This document shows, piece by piece, positions 53,685-62,031 of a stretch of DNA of 64,000 bases. Under the pieces are notes generated by a model, which did not search any database, had not been told where the DNA came from, and was given only the letters and a program-made list of their open reading frames with translations. Position numbers and translations under genes: made by a program. The stretch lies in contig NZ_CP051144.1 in assembly GCF_012317385.1 (NCBI RefSeq), positions 2,480,001 through 2,544,000 on the forward strand, in the 5' to 3' direction. This DNA is from Romboutsia sp. CE17 (lineage in GTDB: Bacteria > Bacillota > Clostridia > Peptostreptococcales > Peptostreptococcaceae). Position 1 is the first letter of the stretch. The number at the start of each line of letters is the position of its first letter.

Positions 53685-54332
53685 ATGGGAAAATATGTTA
53701 GAGAGGCTGTTAATGGAATTACCCATTTAATAGGCGCTATTTTAGCATTCGCCGGATTACTAGCTTTAGTTATAAAAACTACAATAAAAGATCCTTCAGT
53801 AATGTCATTATCTGCAGTAATTATTTTCGGAATAAGCTTAATTCTTTTGTATTCAGCTTCTGCTACTTATCACTTAACTATAGCAGGAGACGATAGAATT
53901 AAATTTTTAAGAAAAATAGATCATTCAATGATCTTCATATTAATAGCAGGTTCTTATGCTCCATTTTGTCTGATATCTTTAAAAGGAATTGAAGGTTTTA
54001 TTCTTTTTGGAATATTACTCTTTATAGCTATATTAGGAGTATGTTTTAAGCTAATTTGGTTTAACTGCCCTAGATGGATTTCTACATTAATTTATGTAGC
54101 AATGGGATGGATGGCTATATTTGTAATAAAACCACTATATCATTCTTTATCTATTGATGGACTAATATTGTTAGTTGCCGGAGGACTTGCTTATACAGTC
54201 GGAGCTGTTATATACGGACTTAAACCTAGTTTTTTAAAATTTAAAAACTTTGAGTATCATGAAATTTTCCACTTATTCATTATGTTAGGTAGTATACTTC
54301 ATTTTATATGTGTATATGTATATGTTATATAA
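53685..54332 (+). CDS. Hemolysin III family membrane protein
   Basis: A seven-helix membrane protein (215 aa) of the HlyIII/YqfA (PAQR-related) family. It has REAVNGITHLIGAILAF at the start, SATYHL after helix 2, LRKIDHSMIFILIAGSYAPFC with the conserved Asp-His, and a final HEIFHLFIMLGSILHFI with metal-site histidines. Despite the name, most members are not shown toxins; a lipid hydrolase or membrane-homeostasis role is suggested for relatives. CGGAGG precedes the ATG. An IS element sits 18 bp past its stop. Confidence 0.87.
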   Translation: MGKYVREAVNGITHLIGAILAFAGLLALVIKTTIKDPSVMSLSAVIIFGISLILLYSASATYHLTIAGDDRIKFLRKIDHSMIFILIAGSYAPFCLISLKGIEGFILFGILLFIAILGVCFKLIWFNCPRWISTLIYVAMGWMAIFVIKPLYHSLSIDGLILLVAGGLAYTVGAVIYGLKPSFLKFKNFEYHEIFHLFIMLGSILHFICVYVYVI

Positions 54333-54342
54333 TTAATGAATA

Positions 54343-54350
54343 AAATTATT
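54343..54350. repeat. Left 8-bp target-site duplication
   Basis: AAATTATT directly abuts the left inverted repeat of the IS element and is repeated exactly at 55878-55885. Confidence 0.85.
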
Positions 54351-54393
54351 GAGAATGTCTATAGATTTGTGTAAATAAGATTTTTTATAATTT

Positions 54394-54433
54394 ATATTAC
54401 TGGAAATTTCAAATTCCAGTAATATTTTTTTAT
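54394..54433 (+). terminator. Terminator inside the left end of the IS
   Basis: ATTACTGGAA and TTCCAGTAAT pair around a short loop, with T7 following on the plus strand. It would stop rightward transcripts from the hemolysin III gene before they run antisense into the transposase. Confidence 0.75.
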
Positions 54434-54527
54434 TTTTGAGAAATACTAATACTGGAATTCTTTACACAATTATTATGTGTTTAATTTAGTTATTTATACA
54501 CTAAATTTTCCATAATTTCAAAAAAAT

Positions 54528-55769
54528 TTATATTGTGTAAGAGTTAGGTATCCTTTCTCCAAACATAATTGTAAGCTGTCCTAAAGTAGACGCCCAATTT
54601 TGGTTTGGAGAGGTCCATTTCTCCATAATTTTCATGGTAGATAAATATAGTGATTTTCTTAGTGACTCATCTGTTGGAAATACAGTTCTTACCTTAGTAT
54701 ATTTTCTTAACTGTCTATTAAATCCCTCAAGAGCATTTGTAGTATAAATAATTCTTCTAATTTCATGTGGATATTCAAAATACGTATTCAGATTACTCCA
54801 GTTATTGTACCATGAATCTATTACAACAGAATATTTTGAATACCATTTCTCCTTAAGAATATCTAAATTTTTAAGTGCTGTTTCTTCGTTAAATGCCCTA
54901 TAAACACTTTTTAAATCTTTCATAAACTCTCTCTGATCTTTTGATGCTATATATTTAAGAGAGTTTCTAATTTGATGAACTATACAAGTTTGAATACTTA
55001 CATCTGGATATACAGTTTTAATTGCTTCAGGTAGACCTTTTAAACCATCCATACATGCAATTAAAATATCATCTACGCCTCTATTTTTCAAATCATTACA
55101 AACTGATAGCCAAAATTTTGCGCCTTCTGATTCACCAATCCAAATACCTAATATATCTTTTTTTCCTTTCATATCTAAAGCCATACATATATATGCTGCC
55201 TTTGAAACTATTTTATTATCATCTCTTACTTTAAAATGCATAGCATCCATATATACGATTGGGTATATTTCATCAAGTTCTCTGCTTTGCCATTCGGCGG
55301 CAGCCTCTACAACCTTATCTGTTATCTTAGATATCATTGCAGGAGACACATCAATGCCATATAGTTCTTCCATTTCAGATTGGATATCTCTTACACTCAT
55401 ACCACAGGCATAAAGACCTATTATTTTTTTATCTAGTTCATTACATACAGTTTCATACTTTTTAACAATCTTCGGTTCAAATTGTGCTTTTCTATCTCTT
55501 GGTATATCTAGGCCAACTTCACCAAAACTACTTTCAATAGTCTTAGAACTATATCCATTCCTATAGTTTGGATTAGCTTCATTACTTCTTTCATGCCTTT
55601 CTCTTCCCAGATGTTCTTCCATTTCTGCTTCTAGCAATTGTTGGATAATATCTTTGAACAGCTTTTGCATTAATCCATTTTTACCAACTACATCTTCCAT
55701 GGTTTTACATTTTCTTACTTCAGCTTGGTAGTCTAAATCTGGAATAATTATTTCTCTTTGATCTTTCAT
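54528..55769 (-). CDS. IS256-family transposase
   Basis: A mutator-type DDE transposase (413 aa). Catalytic residues appear in VYMDAMHFKVR, ILIACMDGLKGLPEAI and TNALEGFNRQLRK. The N-terminus has MEEHLGRERHERS and NYRNGYSSKTI, typical of the family. The reading frame is complete and TTTGGAGG precedes the ATG, so the element may be active. Confidence 0.95.
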   Translation of the reverse strand: MKDQREIIIPDLDYQAEVRKCKTMEDVVGKNGLMQKLFKDIIQQLLEAEMEEHLGRERHERSNEANPNYRNGYSSKTIESSFGEVGLDIPRDRKAQFEPKIVKKYETVCNELDKKIIGLYACGMSVRDIQSEMEELYGIDVSPAMISKITDKVVEAAAEWQSRELDEIYPIVYMDAMHFKVRDDNKIVSKAAYICMALDMKGKKDILGIWIGESEGAKFWLSVCNDLKNRGVDDILIACMDGLKGLPEAIKTVYPDVSIQTCIVHQIRNSLKYIASKDQREFMKDLKSVYRAFNEETALKNLDILKEKWYSKYSVVIDSWYNNWSNLNTYFEYPHEIRRIIYTTNALEGFNRQLRKYTKVRTVFPTDESLRKSLYLSTMKIMEKWTSPNQNWASTLGQLTIMFGERIPNSYTI

Positions 55770-55833
55770 TTCTTTACCTCCAAAAGTTTAATATGAATAT
55801 TATTCCAAACTTACCAATTTTACATTCAAAAAA

Positions 55834-55876
55834 GACTGTAGGTAAGTTTGTATTTACACAAAACTACCTACAGTCC
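55834..55876. repeat. Subterminal palindrome at the right IS end
   Basis: GACTGTAGGTAAGTTTG (55834-55850) is nearly complementary to CAAAACTACCTACAGTC (55860-55876). The outer arm is also the terminal inverted repeat. Such a hairpin just upstream of the transposase could block incoming transcription or sequester the start region in read-through RNA. Confidence 0.6.
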
Positions 55877-55877
55877 C

Positions 55878-55885
55878 AAATTATT
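55878..55885. repeat. Right 8-bp target-site duplication
   Basis: AAATTATT follows the right inverted repeat directly, matching 54343-54350. Confidence 0.85.
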
Positions 55886-55930
55886 ACATAAATTTTATCT
55901 AATGATATTAAAATTAATTATTTATACACA

Positions 55931-55985
55931 AAAGCCTATAGCTTAGAATCTAAATTTAGATCCCTCGCCATAGGCTTAATTTTTA
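55931..55985. terminator. Bidirectional terminator after cadA
   Basis: AAGCCTATAGC pairs with GC(C)ATAGGCTT with an inner TCTAAATTTAGA stem. TAATTTTT follows on the plus strand and TTTTGTG on the minus strand. Before the IS arrived it would have ended both the hemolysin III and cadA transcripts. Confidence 0.7.
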
Positions 55986-55988
55986 TAC

Positions 55989-58676
55989 TTATCTAAGAAT
56001 TCTCATAGCGTTTAGTACTGCGATTAATGCAACTCCTACATCAGCAAATATGGCTTCCCACATAGTTGCCATACCTCCTGCACCTAAAACCATAACCACA
56101 ATCTTAACTCCAAGAGCAAAAATTATATTTTGCCATACAATTTTGTTAGTCTTTTTAGATATTTCTATAGCTTTGTAAATTTTATTAGGTTCATCAGTCA
56201 TAAGAACTACATCAGCAGCTTCTATAGCTGCATCTGAACCTAAACATCCCATTGCTATACCAACATCCACACGAGCTAAAACTGGAGCATCGTTTATTCC
56301 ATCTCCTACAAATGCTACCTTTTCTTTTTCATTTCTACCTTCATATATTTCTTCAACTTTTTCTACCTTTTCATTTGGAAGTAAACTTGAGTATACCTTA
56401 TCTATTCCCAAATCAGTTGCAACCTTATTTGCTACTTCTTTATTATCACCAGTTAACATTATAACTTCCTTAATTCCAACATGTTTTAAGTTCGTTATAG
56501 CTTCTTTACTATCTTCTTTAACTTCATCAGATATAACCACATATCCTCTATATATTCCATTTACTGCAATATATACAACAGTACCAACCTCTTTAGCTTT
56601 AGAATATAATATATTATTAGCTTTCATCAATTTTTCATTACCAGCTAAAATCATTTTATCATTATATTGTACTCTTATACCATGAGCAGCTATTTCTTCA
56701 TAGTTTTCTATATTTTCTAAGTTAATTGTTTTTCCATAATATTTCAGTATAGATTTTGCTATAGGATGATTTGAATTAGCTTCTGCTATAGATGCATATT
56801 CTATTAATTCTTCCTTTGAAATATTCACAGGATTTATATTAGTTACATTGAATACACCTTTTGTTAATGTACCAGTTTTATCAAATACTACAGTATCTAC
56901 ATCTTTTAAGATTTCTAAATAGTTACTTCCCTTTATCAATATACCTTTCTTAGATGCATGACCTATTCCACTAAAGAAACTTAAAGGTATAGATAAAACT
57001 AATGCACAAGGACAAGATACCACTAAGAATATTAAACCTCTGTATAGCCATTCGCTAAACTGTTCTCCTGATATTAGTAAAGGAGGAACTAATGCTATTA
57101 TAGCTGCTAATGAAACTACTATTGGAGTATAGTATCTTGAAAACTTAGAAATAAAGTTTTCAGTTTTTGATTTTTTACTACTTGCATTTTCAACTAAGTC
57201 TAAAATTTTAGAAACAGTTGATTCACCATAAGCCTTTGTTACTTTCACAGTTAATAAAGAATTCTTATTTATAAAACCAGATAAAATATCATCACCTATA
57301 GATGTTTCTCTTAAAACAGATTCACCTGTTATAGCAGATGTATCTACCATAGATGTACCTTCGATTATAACTCCATCTAAAGGAACTTTTTCACCGGGTT
57401 TTATTACTATAATATCTCCAATTTCCACATCTTCTGGAGAAACTATTTTTAATTCATTATTTACTTTTAAATTAGCACTATCAGGTCTTATATTCATAAG
57501 AGATGCAATAGACTTTCTTGATTTACCTACAGCTATATCTTGTAAATACTCTCCTAATTGATAAAATAACATAACTGCCACAGCTTCTTCTATTTCACCT
57601 ATAGCTAAGGCTCCTATTGTAGCAATTGCCATTAAGAAATTTTCATCAAAAAGTCTACCTTTAGTCATATTCTTAACTGCTTTTAAGATAACTCCCCCAC
57701 CTACTACTATATAAGATGCTATTAGTAGTAAATTCATAATTTGACTTTCTATACCTTTACTGCTTTGATATATTGCTACTGCATATATAGCAAATCCTAA
57801 AACTAGTTTTATCAAATCTTTTTTAGATGAATCTTTTTCTTTATTTTCTATAGAATTTTTTTCTAATTTTTCATTTTCTATAACTTTTATATCTAGTCCA
57901 GGTTCTGTGTTATCTATTATATCTATTATTTTACTAATAACATCTCTAACACTTTGACCCTGTTTTATAACTACTGTTAACTTCTTATTTATGAAGTTTA
58001 AGTCAGCAGTTTCTATTTCATTTAAATCATTCACTTTATTATTTATAACTTCTGCACAGTGTGCACAATTTAATCCACCTAATAAAATTTCTTTTTTTAT
58101 ACCTTGCTTAGATTGATTTTTAACTTGTATATCTAATCCAGGTTCTGTATTATTTATTATATCTATAGTCTTATTTATTATTTCATCTTCTTTATTTTTA
58201 TCTTCTATATTTAAAGTCAGTTTCTTATTTACAAAGTTAAGATTAGAAGATTCTATTCCATCCAATTTACTCACTTTATCATTTATAGTTTCTGCACAAT
58301 GTGCACAATTTAATCCACCTAATAAAATTTCAACTTTTGAAGATGTTATCATTTTTTTAGTTTCTATGTTGTTAGTATTTTTATTAATCTTTCTTCCTCT
58401 ACTTCTTTGTTTATTCTTAGTTTCTACTGTATTACATTCAACACTTATATTAATACCTGGCTCTACAGAATTTATTATATCAACAACCTTTGAAATAATT
58501 TCATTTTCATTATATATATCTAATATATCTATAATTAGCTTTCTATTTTCAAAATCTAGACTACAGGATTCTACCCCCTCTAATTCTGATATAGTTTTGC
58601 TTATTGCTTTAGCACAGTCAGAACACTCTAATCCACCTAATAAAATACTACTTCTTAATAAACTGCAATCTCCCAT
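55989..58676 (-). CDS. cadA: P1B-type heavy-metal ATPase with three HMA domains
   Basis: A membrane efflux pump (895 aa). Three N-terminal heavy-metal-associated repeats carry LECSDCA (about residue 18), LNCAHCA and LNCAHCA (about 120 and 203). Then come transmembrane helices, the actuator TGES, the CPC metal site in VVSCPCALVLSIP, the phosphorylation loop DKTGTLTKG, and GDGINDAPVLARVDVG. CPC with this order points to the Zn/Cd/Pb group rather than copper. It lies 10 bp after an ArsR/CadC-type gene, so metal induction is likely. The exact metal is not settled by sequence. Confidence 0.9.
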   Translation of the reverse strand: MGDCSLLRSSILLGGLECSDCAKAISKTISELEGVESCSLDFENRKLIIDILDIYNENEIISKVVDIINSVEPGINISVECNTVETKNKQRSRGRKINKNTNNIETKKMITSSKVEILLGGLNCAHCAETINDKVSKLDGIESSNLNFVNKKLTLNIEDKNKEDEIINKTIDIINNTEPGLDIQVKNQSKQGIKKEILLGGLNCAHCAEVINNKVNDLNEIETADLNFINKKLTVVIKQGQSVRDVISKIIDIIDNTEPGLDIKVIENEKLEKNSIENKEKDSSKKDLIKLVLGFAIYAVAIYQSSKGIESQIMNLLLIASYIVVGGGVILKAVKNMTKGRLFDENFLMAIATIGALAIGEIEEAVAVMLFYQLGEYLQDIAVGKSRKSIASLMNIRPDSANLKVNNELKIVSPEDVEIGDIIVIKPGEKVPLDGVIIEGTSMVDTSAITGESVLRETSIGDDILSGFINKNSLLTVKVTKAYGESTVSKILDLVENASSKKSKTENFISKFSRYYTPIVVSLAAIIALVPPLLISGEQFSEWLYRGLIFLVVSCPCALVLSIPLSFFSGIGHASKKGILIKGSNYLEILKDVDTVVFDKTGTLTKGVFNVTNINPVNISKEELIEYASIAEANSNHPIAKSILKYYGKTINLENIENYEEIAAHGIRVQYNDKMILAGNEKLMKANNILYSKAKEVGTVVYIAVNGIYRGYVVISDEVKEDSKEAITNLKHVGIKEVIMLTGDNKEVANKVATDLGIDKVYSSLLPNEKVEKVEEIYEGRNEKEKVAFVGDGINDAPVLARVDVGIAMGCLGSDAAIEAADVVLMTDEPNKIYKAIEISKKTNKIVWQNIIFALGVKIVVMVLGAGGMATMWEAIFADVGVALIAVLNAMRILR

Positions 58677-58686
58677 TTTATCCCTC

Positions 58687-59058
58687 CTAACGTCTATACG
58701 TTTCTTGAATATGATTTAAACCACAATCAAATATTTGATTTATATGACTATCATCCAACGAGTAAAAAACTGTTTTTCCTTCTTTTCTAAATTTAACTAA
58801 CCTAGCTTGTTTTAATACTCTAAGTTGATGCGATATTGCTGAATGAGTCATATTTAAAAGATCTGCTATGTCACAAACACACATTTCATTAGAAAATAGT
58901 GCATATATTATCTTTATTCTAGTTGTATCACCAAATACTTTAAATAATTCAGCTAAGTCATAAAGCATCTCTTCTTTAGGCATTTTATTTTTAGTTTCTT
59001 TTACTATATCTTCATGTATGTCATTGCATTCACATGCAGTAAATTCATTCTCTATCAT
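58687..59058 (-). CDS. cadC: ArsR/SmtB-family metal-sensing repressor (CadC-like)
   Basis: A winged-helix dimer (123 aa). The N-terminal CEC (about residues 9-11) and the MCVCDIADLLNMTHSAISHQL region supply the cysteines of a CadC-type site; DSHINQIFDCGLNHIQE offers Asp/His ligands of the alpha-5 SmtB site. It should repress its own operon until Cd, Zn or Pb binds. Its gene precedes cadA by 10 bp, and a 28-bp palindrome overlaps its promoter. Confidence 0.88.
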   Translation of the reverse strand: MIENEFTACECNDIHEDIVKETKNKMPKEEMLYDLAELFKVFGDTTRIKIIYALFSNEMCVCDIADLLNMTHSAISHQLRVLKQARLVKFRKEGKTVFYSLDDSHINQIFDCGLNHIQETYRR

Positions 59059-59073
59059 TTTATTCCTCCTCTT

Positions 59074-59105
59074 ATTATAATATATGAATAATTATTCATA
59101 TATTA
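59074..59105 (-). promoter_or_regulatory. CadC operator and -10 box
   Basis: A perfect 28-bp palindrome (59078-59105) centred on TGAATAATTATTCA, close to the SmtB operator core TGAACAGTTATTCA as I recall it. The -10 TATAAT (minus strand, 59074-59079) overlaps its edge; no good -35 is seen at 17 bp. Confidence 0.65.
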
Positions 59106-59255
59106 CATTGTATGCTATATGTCCAAGTTTTGCAACGCTAATTATAACTTTTTGCATCATTAATTTTATACGCATATTAAACTTTCAAATAAATATATAT
59201 TATTAGAGACCAAATTTATATATTTATTTAGTTTTGCTAGGAAGGAGAATAGTAT

Positions 59256-59813
59256 ATGAATTATAATATGTTTTTAAATACACAAAGTGAAAGAATTGAC
59301 CCTAATTATATATACCCTAGACCTTATATAGACCCTATGGTATACATGAATCCTTACATGACATATGGACAGTTTGCAGGATATCAAGCAAATCCTACAA
59401 TAAACGGATATGTTACTTATACTAACCCATACGCAGAAAATCCATTAAATCCAGATTTATCACAAATTGACAATGACTCAATATACCCTACAATAGAAGA
59501 TATAAATTATAGCGATGTAAGTGCTTTTGCTGATAATAATATGTCTAACTATCCAAACATGAATATACCTAATATGCAAGGTGTTCCTGGTATGGGTATG
59601 CCTAATATGCAAGGAATGCCAGGAACAAATATGCCTAATATGCAAAGTATGCCTATATACCCTGGTATGTTCCCCGGCATGTTTCCAATGCCTAATATGA
59701 TGTATCCTGGTATGTTTCCTGGCATGTTCCCAATGCCTAATATGATGTATCCTGGTATGTTCCCTGGTATGCCTCAGATAAATATGGAAGAATTTGACGA
59801 AGAAGAAATGTAA
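59256..59813 (+). CDS. Met/Pro/Gly-rich repeat protein, unknown
   Basis: I do not recognise this 185-aa protein. The N-terminal half is rich in Tyr, Asn and Pro (YPRPYIDPMVYMNPYM). The C-terminal half has Asn-Met-Pro motifs (NMPNMQ) and then 15-residue repeats YPGMFPGMFPMPNMM, two full and one partial, ending in an acidic tail EEFDEEEM. There is no signal peptide, membrane helix or cysteine. GGAAGGAG precedes the ATG, and a strong terminator lies downstream, so it looks like a real single-gene unit. Spore-coat or surface structural proteins can look like this, but that is a guess. Confidence 0.7.
   Translation: MNYNMFLNTQSERIDPNYIYPRPYIDPMVYMNPYMTYGQFAGYQANPTINGYVTYTNPYAENPLNPDLSQIDNDSIYPTIEDINYSDVSAFADNNMSNYPNMNIPNMQGVPGMGMPNMQGMPGTNMPNMQSMPIYPGMFPGMFPMPNMMYPGMFPGMFPMPNMMYPGMFPGMPQINMEEFDEEEM
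59658..59777 (+). repeat. 45-bp tandem repeat in the Met/Pro-rich gene
   Basis: Two complete in-frame units (59658-59702 and 59703-59747) and a partial third. The units differ at a few third-codon positions, so the array is not brand new. Such arrays vary in length by slippage. Confidence 0.8.
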
Positions 59814-59934
59814 ATTTTTATAATTTTTATGTTATAAAATTCATTTAGATTGTTCATACTATTTAATGTATTCCTCATAATATTCCCCCAATATTATAAA
59901 TACAAGGAGTTTTCTCTTATATGCAGATTTCTCC

Positions 59935-59970
59935 AAAAAACGGTGAGCTATATAGCTCACCGTTTTTTTT
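59935..59970. terminator. Strong bidirectional terminator
   Basis: AAACGGTGAGCTA and TAGCTCACCGTTT form a perfect stem with A6 before and T8 after. It serves the repeat-protein gene on the plus strand and the convergent unknown gene on the minus strand. Confidence 0.92.
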
Positions 59971-59973
59971 ATT

Positions 59974-61056
59974 CTAACTCAAGAAATCTTCAAAATTATT
60001 TGACCCCGACTCCGCAAAGTCAAAAAGTGCATTTTCTTCAAAGAAGTACTCATCTTTTATAGTTAAATACTCCTTATAGTTGTTTTGTAACATCTTATTT
60101 ATATATGCTCTATTTCTATCACTATACGTTCCTACAAAAAACTCATTCCCCATTTGATAGTATACAGCTTTAATATCATTATTTATAACATAAACCTCTT
60201 CTTTAACATGATCATTATTAAAATTAAATCTAGTTAATAATATACCTTCTTCCATATCAGTTTTTAAAACAAAAGGATTATCTGAATAAAACTTTTCTAA
60301 AAATTCATCTTTATTACCCACATCGTATACAGAAACAAACTCTTCTTTAGAGATTTCATCAAATACTTCAAAATCAAATACGCCTTCTCTTTCAGAAACT
60401 ACCATAGAACTTATTTTAAATTTATCATTTTCTTTTACTATATTAAAAGCGATTTTACATACATAATATCCATCTTCATCTTCGTATAAAGCCTCGCTTA
60501 CAAATTTATTACTACTTTTCTTAGTTACAGTATTTTTTAAAAGTGTTCCATTAATACTAGTTATATGCATTTTAGAAATTTCTTCGCTTCTTGAGAAATA
60601 TCTTAGGCATTCTCTATCCCATCCTATAAATCTCATTGTCATATAGTTTATAAATTCAACTTCTTCTTTTATATCTTTGCATATTATAGGATATAAATCT
60701 TCTATTGTTAAACTGGACTCATAGTTATTTATTATATTAATATAATCTTTAACTTCTCCAGGTAACTCTTTTTCCCACTCTATAGTCTTTCTGCCAAAAT
60801 GCTGTATTAAAAACATGGCTTGATCTTCCGATATAGTTATAACTTCTGAACCTAACCCCCCCATAAGCCTTTGTTCTTCCTTATAAGCTTCTTCCTTCGT
60901 AGGATTTATCAAACTAACATAATCAGCTATGCCCAATCCTTCTGCATCTAGCAAAAAATATTGATATATATTATTACCACCGTCACTATAACTTACTAAA
61001 AGTCCCATACTTCCCATAAGCCTAGAATTAGTTACTTTTGCAAAATTATATTTCAT
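59974..61056 (-). CDS. Conserved-looking protein of unknown function
   Basis: A soluble, acidic 360-aa protein that I do not recognise. It has mixed helix and strand character. An aromatic-rich middle (FINYMTMRFIGWDRECLRYF, about residues 137-156) precedes a beta-rich C-terminal half (YYVCKIAFNIV, VFDFEVFDEIS). No signal peptide, membrane segment or catalytic motif is visible. AAGGATGTG precedes the ATG. It converges on the shared terminator and stands alone. Codon use is like its neighbours. Confidence 0.75.
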   Translation of the reverse strand: MKYNFAKVTNSRLMGSMGLLVSYSDGGNNIYQYFLLDAEGLGIADYVSLINPTKEEAYKEEQRLMGGLGSEVITISEDQAMFLIQHFGRKTIEWEKELPGEVKDYINIINNYESSLTIEDLYPIICKDIKEEVEFINYMTMRFIGWDRECLRYFSRSEEISKMHITSINGTLLKNTVTKKSSNKFVSEALYEDEDGYYVCKIAFNIVKENDKFKISSMVVSEREGVFDFEVFDEISKEEFVSVYDVGNKDEFLEKFYSDNPFVLKTDMEEGILLTRFNFNNDHVKEEVYVINNDIKAVYYQMGNEFFVGTYSDRNRAYINKMLQNNYKEYLTIKDEYFFEENALFDFAESGSNNFEDFLS

Positions 61057-61251
61057 TAAATCACATCCTTATGTATATAATTAATAAATAGAATATAAAC
61101 TATTTATAATAGAGTTTAATTAGTTACTAGTTTATCATAATAAATATAAATAGTATTATATATAAATATTTTTAATTTATTACCTATAAGTTTTACAACA
61201 AATAAGGTTTTTATAATATAATAAAATAAATGGTTAATCGAGGTGATGTTA

Positions 61252-61980
61252 ATGAACAATATAGCAGCTTTTTTTGATATAGACGGAACTCTTTATAGAG
61301 ACTCTCTTATGGTTGAACATTTTAAGAAGCTAATAAAGTATGATATTATAGACCAAAAAGCTTGGTTTGAACATGCAAGAGATACTTTCATGAACTGGGA
61401 TAAAAGACAAGGAAACTATGATGATTATTTAGATGAAATTTGTGATTTATATGTGGAATCTATAATAGGTCTAGATAAAACTTGTATAGATTTCACAAGC
61501 GACCAAGTGATAAAGCTAAAGTCAGATAGAGTTTATAAGTATACTCGCTCAAGAATTAAATGGCATTTAGATAATGGTCATAAAGTTATATTTATATCAG
61601 GTAGCCCTAATTTTTTAGTTGAAAAAATGGCTGAAAAATATGATGTAACAGACTTTGCTGGTAGCAACTATGTATTTGAAAATGATATTTTTAGTGGGAT
61701 TGTAATCCCTATGTGGGATTCAGTAAGTAAAAATACTGCAATAGATAATTTTGTAGAAAAACACAATATAGATTTGTCTAAATCTTATGCTTACGGAGAT
61801 ACTAATGGTGACATAAACATGTTAAGAAGAGTTGGAAATCCAGTTGCAATAAATCCAACTAAAGAGCTTCTAAGCAAGATAGTTAATGATAAAAATCTAT
61901 GCGATATAACTCAAGTAATAGTAGAGAGAAAAGATATAGTCTATTCTCTAAAGCCAAGTGTAGATATGTTAGATATATAG
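61252..61980 (+). CDS. HAD-family phosphatase (subfamily IB, SerB-like)
   Basis: A HAD hydrolase (242 aa). Motif I is FFDIDGTLYR with the nucleophile and acid/base Asp, motif II is VIFISGSPNFLV, and motif III/IV is AYGDTNGDINML. The long helical cap between motifs I and II fits subfamily IB, which includes phosphoserine phosphatase and lysophospholipid or nucleotide phosphatases. The substrate is not predictable. The ATG at 61252 is 6 bases after GAGGTG; an upstream GTG overlaps that site. Confidence 0.86.
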   Translation: MNNIAAFFDIDGTLYRDSLMVEHFKKLIKYDIIDQKAWFEHARDTFMNWDKRQGNYDDYLDEICDLYVESIIGLDKTCIDFTSDQVIKLKSDRVYKYTRSRIKWHLDNGHKVIFISGSPNFLVEKMAEKYDVTDFAGSNYVFENDIFSGIVIPMWDSVSKNTAIDNFVEKHNIDLSKSYAYGDTNGDINMLRRVGNPVAINPTKELLSKIVNDKNLCDITQVIVERKDIVYSLKPSVDMLDI

Positions 61981-62008
61981 GGATGAGACTTTCTCATTCC
62001 CTTTTATC
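61980..62008 (+). terminator. Terminator after the HAD gene
   Basis: GGGATGAGA pairs with TCTCATTCCC (one bulge) around CTT, followed by TTTTATCC. It begins at the last base of the HAD stop codon. Confidence 0.65.
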
Positions 62009-62031
62009 CTTAAGGAGGTAGAAATATTTTA

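Larger units (their letters stand above)
54351..55877 (-). mobile_element. IS256-family insertion sequence, complete
   Basis: A 1527-bp element. The left end GAGAATGTCTATAGATTTGT (54351 on) and the complement of the right end GGGACTGTAGGTAGTTTTGT (55877 back) agree at 21 of 27 positions, sharing TTTGTGTAAATA. It is flanked by a perfect 8-bp duplication AAATTATT, in line with the 8-9 bp typical of IS256. One intact transposase is read leftward. Hairpins lie just inside both ends. It entered between the hemolysin III gene and the terminator shared with cadA, without breaking a gene. Confidence 0.9.

Noticed and set aside
53685-54332. True haemolysin or virulence toxin
   Set aside because: The name is historical; the seven-helix PAQR-like fold with metal-site histidines does not by itself indicate a secreted toxin.
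59921-59974. Small rightward frame starting MQISPKNGELY after an AAGGAG-like site
   Set aside because: It is about 17 codons and runs straight through the perfect terminator hairpin; most likely chance.
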